Shown: piece by piece, positions 16,784 through 24,547 of the stretch | Numbering within the stretch: the first letter of the stretch is position 1 | How the letters are laid out: each line of letters starts with the position of its first letter | Assembly: GCA_963796565.1 (NCBI GenBank) | Contig: CAWCMA010000013.1 | Span: 1 to 64,000 of the forward strand | DNA length: 64,000 nucleotides | Direction: 5' to 3' | Origin: JAKAVN01 sp963796565 | Lineage (GTDB): Bacteria; Desulfobacterota; Binatia; Binatales; Binataceae | Program-made: the position numbers and the translations under genes | The notes under the pieces: generated by a model | The model's database searches: none | Told to the model about the DNA's origin: nothing | Seen by the model: the letters and a program-made list of their open reading frames with translations, nothing else

Positions 16784-17938
16784 TTACTTTCCGAGCGGCC
16801 GGGCCGCCGGCTCGTGCTGCCGAGCCTCGCCAAGGGCGGCGAGCGCGACCTCGATCTCCGCGCCGACTTCGCTGTCGGTCTCGGCCCCGCGACAACGTTC
16901 GAGTGCCGCACGCGCGCCGGCGCCGCCGAGCTGTCCTAGCGCCCAGGCCGCATGGGAGCGCACCAGCGGCTCGATTTCATCGCCGAGTGTCCGCGCCAGC
17001 ACCGCCACCGCGTCGCGATTGCCAGTGTTGCCCAGCACCACAGCGGCATTGCGCAGCAATCCGCGCCGCCGCGTGCGTGCGACCGCGCTCTTGCCGAAAC
17101 GGCGGCGGAAGCCTTCATCATCGAGCGCCATCAACCCGGGCAGAAACGGCATCAGCGCGTCATCATGAGCGTTGCCGCCACTAACGTTCCACGGGCACAC
17201 CTCCTGGCAGACGTCGCATCCGAAAATCCAGTTGCCGAGTTTTGGCCTCAGCGCGGCGGGAATCGGTCCGCGATGCTCGATCGTCAGGTACGAGATGCAT
17301 ACGCGTGGTTCGATCACGTAGCCCTGGGCCAGTGCGCCGGTCGGGCACAGGTCGAGGCATTGGCGGCAGGTGCCGCAATGCTCGCGATAGGGCTCGCCGC
17401 TCGGCTCGAATTCGGCGTCGGTGAAAATCTCGGCGAGAAAGAAATACGAGCCGTGATGGCGATTGAGAAGGTTGGTGTTTCTGCCGAACCATCCCACGCG
17501 CGCCTCGGCCGCCCATTCGCGCTCGAACACCGCGCCCGTGTCGACGTACGCGCGCGTGATGGTGTCGGGACGCTCGCTCTTTAGCCGAGTCGCCACCGCG
17601 CGGGCGCGCGCGAGCACGGTGTCATGGTAGTCCGGCCCCAGCGCGTAGGCCGCAATCCGCCCGCGCATCACGGCGCGCCAGTCGAGGTCGGGGATGGTGG
17701 GGGCGGCGTAGGGATAACCGAGGCTGACGACTGAGCGCAGACGCGGATCGATCCGCCGCGGGTCAAGCCGCCGCTCGGGGTCGCGTCCGAGCCATCCCAT
17801 CTCGCCCTGGCGCCCCTCGGCCAGCCATCGGTTGAAAAACTCCTCGCGATTATCGAGGCGGCGAAGCGGCGCGAAGCCGACCAGCGCGAAGCCCTGCTCG
17901 TACGCCGCCGCCGTCAGAATCTGTTCGAGTCGAGCCAT
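16784..17938 (-). CDS. queG: Epoxyqueuosine reductase QueG
   Basis: 384 residues. It performs the last step of queuosine synthesis in tRNA, reducing epoxyqueuosine with cobalamin and iron-sulfur clusters. The N-terminal domain has GRQGEMGWLGRDPERRLDPR and VVSLGYPYAAP. Two 4Fe-4S motifs are seen (CGTCRQCLDLCPTGAL and CDVCQEVCPWN). The C-terminal 80 residues are HEAT-like helices (VRSHAAWALGQLG) as in QueG. The ATG at 17938 was chosen over an upstream TTG at 17962. It leads the minus-strand series queG-sirB1-lutBCA, though the gap of 56 bases to the next gene leaves room for separate control. Confidence 0.95.
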   Translation of the reverse strand: MARLEQILTAAAYEQGFALVGFAPLRRLDNREEFFNRWLAEGRQGEMGWLGRDPERRLDPRRIDPRLRSVVSLGYPYAAPTIPDLDWRAVMRGRIAAYALGPDYHDTVLARARAVATRLKSERPDTITRAYVDTGAVFEREWAAEARVGWFGRNTNLLNRHHGSYFFLAEIFTDAEFEPSGEPYREHCGTCRQCLDLCPTGALAQGYVIEPRVCISYLTIEHRGPIPAALRPKLGNWIFGCDVCQEVCPWNVSGGNAHDDALMPFLPGLMALDDEGFRRRFGKSAVARTRRRGLLRNAAVVLGNTGNRDAVAVLARTLGDEIEPLVRSHAAWALGQLGGAGARAALERCRGAETDSEVGAEIEVALAALGEARQHEPAARPLGK

Positions 17939-18490
17939 CAAAAATCCGCGAACTCCCGCCAATCCAGCCGGATGCGACTTTGCCGCCCGGGGCCGCCCCC
18001 AGCATTATTGCCCGGTTGCGCCCGCCGCGCAGCCGTCCTTGACTGTAATTCGAGCCGGACCGCAAATCGAAGTTAGACCGCTAAAATCGAGGGCTGCGTG
18101 TTTCCGCTAGTTTAGTTCCTAAGGGAACTGCTCTTTCGTTGCCCGAGAAGCGTCTCCGTGTCTAAGGTTGGAAACCACCCGCCCAAGGTCGCGCGCATAT
18201 TTAGTGCACCGAAGGGCGTGGACGTGCCGACGGGGCGAGCGCGCGGTCCCGTTCCCCCTTCTCCCGCGAGTCTCTCGATTCCAAAACTGGCCGGACCGGG
18301 GGGCCTAATTCAGCTAGCGCCAAGCGCTTCGCTCAAAGCGACCTCGCGGATTTGCCCCACGGCGGCCCGCTGGGTTAGAATTGACCAGTTGGTTAGCGTC
18401 CCGTCGGCCCGCTTTTGATGTAAAAATATAGGCCGCAAGATCTGGGAGCATGGTCCGTATAGACCGCGTATAGTTTGGAGGATTTGCAGG
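17939..18490. promoter_or_regulatory. Divergent intergenic region between queG and erpA
   Basis: 552 bases. Next to erpA is a tandem CGTATAG (18456-18462 and 18467-18473); the second copy belongs to ACCGCGTATAGT, identical to a 12-mer upstream of the TPR lipoprotein gene, with TATAGT as a possible -10 box. GGAG follows at 18477-18480. The remainder shows no gene I can support; the 86-codon frame at 18158-18418 looks random. Confidence 0.45.
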
Positions 18491-18907
18491 ATGTCTGAAG
18501 AAGTCCAACATGAGCATGGGCACGAGCACGGTCACGAGCTTCGGGACGAGCCCGCTCGTGACAGTGCAACCGCGAGCGTGCCGGGAATCAATCTGACGCC
18601 CAAGGCGCTCGAGATGGTCAAGCAGATGCATGCGAAGGAAGGCCTCGGCGCTGAGCAAGGGCTGAGAATATCAGTGGTTGGCGGCGGATGCTCGGGGTTT
18701 CAGTATTCGCTGAGCTTCGACGTGCAGAAGGAAGGCGACACGGCGCAGGAAATCGACGGCGCGAAGGTTTTCGTCGACGAAATCTCGCTGCCCTACATCG
18801 CCGGCACCACGCTGGATTATGTCGAGGGCTTGCACGCCGGGGGTTTCCGTTTCGACAATCCGCGCGCCAGCCGCACCTGTGGTTGCGGATCGTCGTTCAG
18901 CGCCTGA
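18491..18907 (+). CDS. erpA: A-type iron-sulfur cluster carrier (HesB/IscA/ErpA family) with His-rich N-terminus
   Basis: 138 residues. The last 105 form a typical A-type carrier: INLTPKALEMVKQM, GGGCSGFQYSLSFD with the first ligand Cys, then FDNPRASRTCGCGSSFS with the CGCG pair. These three cysteines hand [2Fe-2S]/[4Fe-4S] clusters to target proteins. Unusually, an about 30-residue N-terminal extension contains HEHGHEHGHE, a potential metal-binding tract. TTGGAGG lies upstream with TTTGCAGG between. A strong double terminator follows, so it is probably monocistronic. Exact orthology to ErpA rather than IscA/SufA is not certain. Confidence 0.9.
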   Translation: MSEEVQHEHGHEHGHELRDEPARDSATASVPGINLTPKALEMVKQMHAKEGLGAEQGLRISVVGGGCSGFQYSLSFDVQKEGDTAQEIDGAKVFVDEISLPYIAGTTLDYVEGLHAGGFRFDNPRASRTCGCGSSFSA

Positions 18908-18938
18908 GCGCGGCGCGATTTCAATTCGATTCGGCTCC

Positions 18939-18990
18939 GACCGTCCGCACATCTGTGCGGGCGGTTTTTTTTGGCGGACGGTCTTTTTTT
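18939..18990 (+). terminator. Nested double intrinsic terminator after erpA
   Basis: An inner stem CCGCAC/GTGCGG (18945-18950 with 18955-18960) is followed by eight T (18965-18972). An outer 10-bp stem GACCGTCCGC/GCGGACGGTC (18939-18948 with 18974-18983) encloses it and is followed by seven T (18984-18990). The two stems share bases, so they are alternative folds. Confidence 0.9.
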
Positions 18991-19023
18991 GATCTCACCA
19001 CGGCAGCGTGAGAGAGTGTACAA

Positions 19024-19770
19024 GTGAAAGATCTCGAGGGCAAAGGAATTATCGTCACTGGGGCGACGCGTGGGATCGGCCGCGCAATCGCGCTCGAGGC
19101 CGCCCGTCGCGGCGCCAACGTCGCCTTCAACTATCTCAAGAGCGAACAGCAGGCCGAGGAGCTGAAAGCCGAGATCGCCGCGCTCGGGGTCAAGGCGATG
19201 GCGTTCAAGACCGACGTCGCCGACCTCAAAGAGGTGCGCGCAATGGTCAACGCGGCCAAGGCCGAGTTCGGCCGCCTCGACGCGGTCGTCAACAACGCCG
19301 GGCTAACGCGCGACAAGCTGCTGGTGATGATGAGCGAGGAGGACTGGTCCGCGGTCATCCAGACCAATCTGACCGGCGCGTTCAACGTCGCGCGCGCCAG
19401 CGCGTTCATCATGATGAAGGCCAAGCGCGGAGCGATCATCAACATCACGTCGATCTCCGGGCTGGTCGGGATGGCGGGGCAGGTGAACTATTCGGCCTCC
19501 AAGGCCGGCCTCGTCGGGATGACCAAGGCGATGGCCAAGGAGCTGGGGCCCTTGGGCGTGCGGGTCAACGCGATCGCGCTCGGTTTTATCGAGACCGACA
19601 TGACGGCCGCGCTCTCCGAGCAGCATCGCGCCAAGGCGCTCGAGATGATTCCATTGGGCCGCTTCGGCAAAGTCGAGGACGTGGCGCCGATGGTGGCGTT
19701 TTTGCTTTCGGATGCGGCGTCGTACATCACGGGCGCGGTGATCCAGGTCGACGGCGGCCTCGCGATGTGA
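19024..19770 (+). CDS. fabG: 3-oxoacyl-[acyl-carrier-protein] reductase (SDR)
   Basis: 248 residues, the FabG length. Motifs: TGATRGIGRA at the N-terminus, NNAGLTRDKLLVMMSEEDW, the Ser of ITSISG, YSASKAG, and the C-terminal YITGAVIQVDGG. The NNAGLTRD block and length are typical of NADPH-dependent FabG of fatty acid (or acetoacetyl-CoA/PHA) synthesis. It starts with GTG at 19024, right behind the erpA double terminator, so a promoter would have to overlap the terminator or transcription read through. No acpP, fabD or fabF lies adjacent. Confidence 0.88.
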   Translation: MKDLEGKGIIVTGATRGIGRAIALEAARRGANVAFNYLKSEQQAEELKAEIAALGVKAMAFKTDVADLKEVRAMVNAAKAEFGRLDAVVNNAGLTRDKLLVMMSEEDWSAVIQTNLTGAFNVARASAFIMMKAKRGAIINITSISGLVGMAGQVNYSASKAGLVGMTKAMAKELGPLGVRVNAIALGFIETDMTAALSEQHRAKALEMIPLGRFGKVEDVAPMVAFLLSDAASYITGAVIQVDGGLAM

Positions 19771-19777
19771 GACACCG

Positions 19778-21868
19778 CTAATGCCCCGGCGCGCGGCCCC
19801 ACTCGGCTTCACACTTCAGGATGTTGAGCGACTGGCCTTCCCCGAGCGCGCGGTACTTTTGCCAGAACGCCTCGTCAATTAGCCGCTTGTCCGGCGGCTC
19901 GTCCGCGCGCCGCCATCGATTCAATTCGTCGGGCCCGCCGTTGTAAGCCGCATAGGCCGAGCGCGCGAGCGCTTCGGAATCGTCCGCGCGCGTCGTCTTG
20001 CCAGCCGCGCGGATCATCAAGCGCGCCAGAATCTGGCTGCCGGCGCCGGCGTTGTACGCGATGTCCCATTCGAGATGCCTGATGTTGTAAAAGCCGCGCC
20101 AGACGTAGCGGTTGACCTGCATCAGGCCGATGTCATGAGTCGATGATTCGAGGTAGCGCACTCGCCCGCGCGCGAGCACGAACTGGCGCCAGCAGCTCTC
20201 CTGCCACGCCGCCGCCCTGACCGTCACGCGATAGGTGGGCCGCAGAGCGGGGTCGGGCTGTTCGTCGGCGATTTCGCTCGCGGCGGCGGCGTCGAGTAGC
20301 GCGCCGAGGTCGTGCGTGTATCGGTCCACGTTGTTTCGATTCACTACCGAACGCCTGAGCCTGCCTCCGATCTGCCTCAACTGCTCCGGCTGCGGCGGTG
20401 CGTCGGCGAAGGCTTCGGCCGGAGCTATCAGTCGCAACGCCCGACGCATTCGCAGCGCCATCGGCATGAACGGTGTCTTGAGCGGTAAGACGGATGAGCT
20501 GCCGGAGGACGGCGTCGCGGCCGGCGGAGCGGGCGTTGGCGTCGCGCTCGATACGCCCGGCCGCGGTGTCGCGGGCGCTTGAGGCGTTGCGCCACCGGCC
20601 TCCGGCGCGCCAGCGGTTGCGGAGGGCTCGGCGATGGGCTCCGACTCGTCCGAGTCGGAGGGCTCGACGGAGTCGGGTGTCTGGGGCGGCGGCGTGAAAC
20701 CAAAGATGTGTTGCAGCTCCGGATCCTCCTGGTAATTGAATTGGAGCGGATCGGTGGTCGCCTTGGGAGCCATGATGCGCGCGAGGCGGCGCAGGTCGGC
20801 CGCGGAGATGCGCGCGCCGAGCACCGGCGCGGCCTGGTCGAACGCCATCAGCGCGTCGCCGGCCGAGACGAACGACAGGAACTCGAGCGCGCGGTCGCCG
20901 AGCAGGCCGCGCGCCGCCGCCGACCGCACGACATCGCGCAGTTGACGCCATTGGTCGAGGAACAGCACGCGCACCGGGTCGGGGCCTCCCGGCGCCGGCG
21001 GCCGATCGATCGCTTGCGCCAGGCGATAACGACCGTCGAGCAGCAGGTTTAGCAGGCTGGCGCGGAGCTGCTTGTCGGCGGCCGTCGAGCCGATCTGCTT
21101 GATCGCAAAAACGATGAAGGCGTCCCATTGGTCGAGCTGCTCATCCCACGCCGCCAGCTCGGCCGGCGTCAGCGGCGCCGATACCACGGTCGGCTGCGCC
21201 GCAGGCATCGACGGTGCGGTTAGACCCAACGTTATCCTTACGCCGTCGCCGGTGGCGATGGCCGGCCCAACGCCACGGATGGTGGCGAGTGTCTGCCGGA
21301 AACGTTCGGCCTGGTCGGGCGGCGCGGCCTCCTCGGCGAGCGCACGAAACTCCGCGATCGGGGGCCGCAGGTCGAACTTGAAAGTCTCGAAGCGCGGGAT
21401 GAAGTTGCCCTTGATCAGGTCGAAGCCGCGTCCCACGACGAAAGACTTCCGATGGTGCTGGTCGTAGAGGTTGATGTCACTCACGCGGAACATCAGCGTC
21501 AGGTTTGGCGTCAGGTAGGGAGCGGCGTCAATCGCGATGATGCCTTTCCACGAGATCGGATTGACGCATTTATCCCCCAGCGGCACGCCCAGCCCAAGCT
21601 CGCCGTCGGACTCGAGTTCGACCATCGCGGCGCCGCTCGTGGCGAAACGCGGATTCTCCGCGTACAGGAACTCGCAGTCGTTGGTTCCCTTCCACAGGAT
21701 TGCGCGGCCGCCGGGCGCGTCGTAAATCTGCTGCTTGAGCGCCGCGCCGAGCGTGGGGTAATCGATCGTGATGGGTACGACTATCTGCGCCGCGAGATCG
21801 GCTGCGGCCGGGCTGCGGAGCGAGACCAGCGCCATGATCGTCGCGAGAAGTGCTGCGCGCCGGAGCAT
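19778..21868 (-). CDS. Exported lytic transglycosylase-like protein with large unknown N-terminal region
   Basis: About 696 residues. The N-terminus is a signal peptide (MLRRAALLATIMALVSLRSPAAA). Residues about 25-390 resemble nothing I know. A Pro/Ala/Thr/Ser linker (about 393-463) separates a C-terminal SLT-like domain with the candidate catalytic Glu in AAWQESCW (near 554), GLMQVN (near 581), YNAGAGS (near 606) and AAYNGG (near 641), the classic lytic transglycosylase landmarks. It would act on peptidoglycan in the periplasm. The ATG at 21868 was chosen because the signal peptide begins there. It converges with fabG. Confidence 0.85.
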   Translation of the reverse strand: MLRRAALLATIMALVSLRSPAAADLAAQIVVPITIDYPTLGAALKQQIYDAPGGRAILWKGTNDCEFLYAENPRFATSGAAMVELESDGELGLGVPLGDKCVNPISWKGIIAIDAAPYLTPNLTLMFRVSDINLYDQHHRKSFVVGRGFDLIKGNFIPRFETFKFDLRPPIAEFRALAEEAAPPDQAERFRQTLATIRGVGPAIATGDGVRITLGLTAPSMPAAQPTVVSAPLTPAELAAWDEQLDQWDAFIVFAIKQIGSTAADKQLRASLLNLLLDGRYRLAQAIDRPPAPGGPDPVRVLFLDQWRQLRDVVRSAAARGLLGDRALEFLSFVSAGDALMAFDQAAPVLGARISAADLRRLARIMAPKATTDPLQFNYQEDPELQHIFGFTPPPQTPDSVEPSDSDESEPIAEPSATAGAPEAGGATPQAPATPRPGVSSATPTPAPPAATPSSGSSSVLPLKTPFMPMALRMRRALRLIAPAEAFADAPPQPEQLRQIGGRLRRSVVNRNNVDRYTHDLGALLDAAAASEIADEQPDPALRPTYRVTVRAAAWQESCWRQFVLARGRVRYLESSTHDIGLMQVNRYVWRGFYNIRHLEWDIAYNAGAGSQILARLMIRAAGKTTRADDSEALARSAYAAYNGGPDELNRWRRADEPPDKRLIDEAFWQKYRALGEGQSLNILKCEAEWGRAPGH

Positions 21869-21998
21869 CGATCTATGATTGCAAGCGCTTGTCAACAATT
21901 ACAGCGATCCCCGCGTCGCATTCGTGCACTCTTAAAGGTGATCGCGCGGGGCGGATTTCCTTGAAAGGCCGGCTGCCGGGAAAGATAATTGAGTCCGG

Positions 21999-22532
21999 AT
22001 GATTGAGCTCGGAATGATGAACCAAGAATCGAAATCGATATTCTACGAGGCCGAGACGCCGCAAGCCTCGCGCGAACTCGACGAGTTGCGCCGTTGTGGC
22101 GACTACGAGCCGCCTTTCGTGGTCCTGCGCCGACGCGTGATCGACGACTTCAACGAAGGCAAGATGACGATCGATGCCACCGTGGCGCTGCGCATCGGCG
22201 GCGTGGAGGAGACCGAGGCCGCGCGCGGCGTCGGGGTGGTCCATGCGCTCGACCTCGCGCTGCGCAAGGCCCTGCTCAAGTACTTTCCGTTTCTCGAGCC
22301 GGTCCGCGTTATCGAGACCTACATGCACGTTAGCGGCGAGTCGACCGAGGCCGAGGTGATGTCGGTCAAGAAATTCTCCGACGGCCGGAACACCTGGACC
22401 ACGCTTGCCAAGTCGGCCAACACGACCGAAGCCGGATGGCAGTCGCTGGTCGACGGCTACGAGTGGCGCATCGACCACGAGCGAAACAAGGAGCGGCGGG
22501 CGGCGGCCAATCCGCGGCTCTCGAGGCGCTAG
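21999..22532 (+). CDS. Stand-alone LeuA-type allosteric (dimerisation) domain protein
   Basis: 177 residues (possibly 171-172 if translation starts at the ATGs at 22014 or 22017). Residues about 30-165 match the C-terminal regulatory domain of 2-isopropylmalate/citramalate synthases: the VALRIGGVEETEAARGVGVV strand-turn, ALDLALRKALLKYFP helix, TEAEVMSVKKFSDGRNTWTT and SANTTEAGWQSLVDGYEWRI. The catalytic TIM barrel is absent and no leuA/cimA lies nearby. It could be a regulatory subunit or free ligand-binding domain; its role is unknown. A DCC-family gene follows after 13 bases. Confidence 0.75.
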   Translation: MIELGMMNQESKSIFYEAETPQASRELDELRRCGDYEPPFVVLRRRVIDDFNEGKMTIDATVALRIGGVEETEAARGVGVVHALDLALRKALLKYFPFLEPVRVIETYMHVSGESTEAEVMSVKKFSDGRNTWTTLAKSANTTEAGWQSLVDGYEWRIDHERNKERRAAANPRLSRR

Positions 22533-22545
22533 GCCTGCGCGCGCG

Positions 22546-22977
22546 ATGGGACGCCTTTTCGGAGAACCGCAGCATATCGCGGCCCACGCCTCGCCGGCCA
22601 AGCTCGCGGTGCTTTACAACGGCGCGTGCGAGATGTGCCGCAACGTCGCAGCCGCAGTCCTGCGCTACGACAACACCGACGCGCTCGAACTCCTCGACGC
22701 CAATGACCCGGCGGCGCGCGCGCAGTTTCCCGAGCTCAAGCGCGACGACCTGCTCTACGAGCTGCACGTGATCGACGACCGCGGCCGAGTCTATCGCGGG
22801 GCGCGAGCGGTCAATGAGATTTTGCGCCGCCAGGCCGGCCTGCGCAGCCTGTTCGCCTATCTGTGGTATCTTCCCGGCTTCGCATGGATCGCCGACCGCC
22901 AATACAAAGCCATCGCCAGCCGGCGCTACCGCAATACCAACGCGGCGGTCGCGGCCGCGACGGCGCGGCTGCGTTGA
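22546..22977 (+). CDS. DCC family (DUF393) thiol-disulfide oxidoreductase-like protein
   Basis: 143 residues of thioredoxin-like DUF393 type. The family motif YDGxCxxC appears as YNGACEMC near residue 25, followed by LELLDANDP and the helix-strand pattern LHVIDDRGRVYRGARAVNEIL; the C-terminal segment SLFAYLWYLPGFAWIADRQYKAIASRRY is typical of the family. The name is by homology and the substrates are unknown. It starts 13 bases after the LeuA-domain gene and 52 bases before cysS, so the three may be co-transcribed. Confidence 0.85.
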   Translation: MGRLFGEPQHIAAHASPAKLAVLYNGACEMCRNVAAAVLRYDNTDALELLDANDPAARAQFPELKRDDLLYELHVIDDRGRVYRGARAVNEILRRQAGLRSLFAYLWYLPGFAWIADRQYKAIASRRYRNTNAAVAAATARLR

Positions 22978-23029
22978 GCGCGGCGTCGCAAGCGCGCGGC
23001 GCCGCTGACGTGGGGCAGGCGCTATCCAA

Positions 23030-24484
23030 GTGAAACCATTTTACATTTTCAACTCGCTCGCTCGCCGGGTCGAGGAATTCGAACCGCTGGCGCCGCCCGT
23101 CCAACCGCCCGAGCGGCGGCTGGTGACCTATTATTCGTGCGGGCCGACGGTCTATCTGCCGCAGCATCTGGGCAACATGCGCGCGTACGTTTTCGTCGAT
23201 ACGTTGCGCCGCGCGCTCGAGCTCAACGGTTACGAAGTCCGCCACGTGATGAACATCACCGACGTCGGCCACATGACCTCCGACGCGGATGCCGGCGAGG
23301 ACAAGATCGAGAAAACCGCACGCGCCGAGGGCAAGACGCCGCGCGAGGTCGCGGACTTCTATATCAAACAATTCAGTGACGACTGCGCGAAGCTCAATAT
23401 ACTGCTGCCCGCGCCGCCGCTGCTCTGCCGCGCCACCGACCACGTCGCCGATATGATCACGCTCATCGAGCGCATCGTCGAGCGCGGCTACGGCTACGTC
23501 ACGCCCTCGGCCGTCTACTTCGACGTCGAAAAATGGCGCGGGCAAAGCCGCGTCGGCCGGCTTTCGCGCCAAAGCCTCGACGAGCAGCATGCGGGCCAGC
23601 GCCTGGAACATTCGCCCGATAAAAAAAGCCCGCACGACTTCGCACTGTGGGTGCTCAATCAGCCGCACCATCTGATGCAATGGGAGAGCCCGTGGGGGCG
23701 CGGCTATCCGGGATGGCATATCGAGTGCTCGGCGATGTCGATGCGCTATTTGGGCGAGACGATCGATATTCACTCCGGCGGCCTCGACCATATTCCGGTC
23801 CATCACGAAAACGAGATAGCGCAGTCCGAAGGCGCTACCGGCAAGCCCTTCGTGCGATACTTCGTGCACAACGCCTTCCTGGTCGGGATGGAAGGGGCGA
23901 AGATCAGCAAGAGCGCGGGGCGCTTTCCGGTGCTTGACGACCTGGTGGCGGCGGGAATCAATCCGCTCGCATTTCGGCTGCTATGCCTGGGCGCGAAGTA
24001 TCGCTCGGAACTTGCGTTCTCGCTCGACGCGGTGCGCGCCGCCGCGCGCAATCTGGACTACTTCGCCGAGTTCGCTCGCAACCTGTCCGATGAGGACGCC
24101 GGCGCCGGGACCGATTCGCCGTGGACGCAGCAATTCGACGACCGCTTCATCGAGGCGCTCAACAACGACCTAAACACTCCCCAGGCGCTCGCGGTCGCGC
24201 TCGAGCTGGTGGGAGAGGCCTATCGTCGCGACGATAAGCGAATCTGGAATGCACTGAAGAAATTCGACGCCGCGCTCGGGCTCGACCTGGAAGCGATACG
24301 CAAGGAGACCCAGGCCAAGTTTCCTCCGGAAATAACCGCCATGCAGCGCGAGCGCGACGCCGCGAGGCAGGCCAGGGACTTCAAGCGCGCCGACGTGCTA
24401 CGCAAGGAGTTGGAAGCGCAAGGTTACGAGGTCAAGGATCATCGCGGCGGGTCCACTATAATGGCCCGCAGAAGCGTCGCTTGA
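23030..24484 (+). CDS. cysS: Cysteinyl-tRNA synthetase
   Basis: 484 residues, normal for CysRS, which charges tRNA-Cys. Class I signatures are present as HLGN (in SCGPTVYLPQHLGNMR) and KISKS. Zinc-ligand positions are visible in SCGPT, GWHIECSAM and HHENEIAQSE. The C-terminal part has the DALR-like region and the helical QAKFPPEITAMQRERDAARQ segment before KRADVLRKELEAQGYEVKD. It starts with GTG at 23030 and no strong ribosome-binding site is seen. Confidence 0.97.
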   Translation: MKPFYIFNSLARRVEEFEPLAPPVQPPERRLVTYYSCGPTVYLPQHLGNMRAYVFVDTLRRALELNGYEVRHVMNITDVGHMTSDADAGEDKIEKTARAEGKTPREVADFYIKQFSDDCAKLNILLPAPPLLCRATDHVADMITLIERIVERGYGYVTPSAVYFDVEKWRGQSRVGRLSRQSLDEQHAGQRLEHSPDKKSPHDFALWVLNQPHHLMQWESPWGRGYPGWHIECSAMSMRYLGETIDIHSGGLDHIPVHHENEIAQSEGATGKPFVRYFVHNAFLVGMEGAKISKSAGRFPVLDDLVAAGINPLAFRLLCLGAKYRSELAFSLDAVRAAARNLDYFAEFARNLSDEDAGAGTDSPWTQQFDDRFIEALNNDLNTPQALAVALELVGEAYRRDDKRIWNALKKFDAALGLDLEAIRKETQAKFPPEITAMQRERDAARQARDFKRADVLRKELEAQGYEVKDHRGGSTIMARRSVA

Positions 24485-24547
24485 ATATAAGGGCCGTGCT
24501 CTCCTAGAATCCGCGCACGCCCGCAGCGCCTCACACAAGGGTTAGCA

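Noticed and set aside
18158..18418. 86-codon frame between queG and erpA
   Set aside because: Pro/Ala/Ser-rich random composition, and no ribosome-binding site or homology-like motif.
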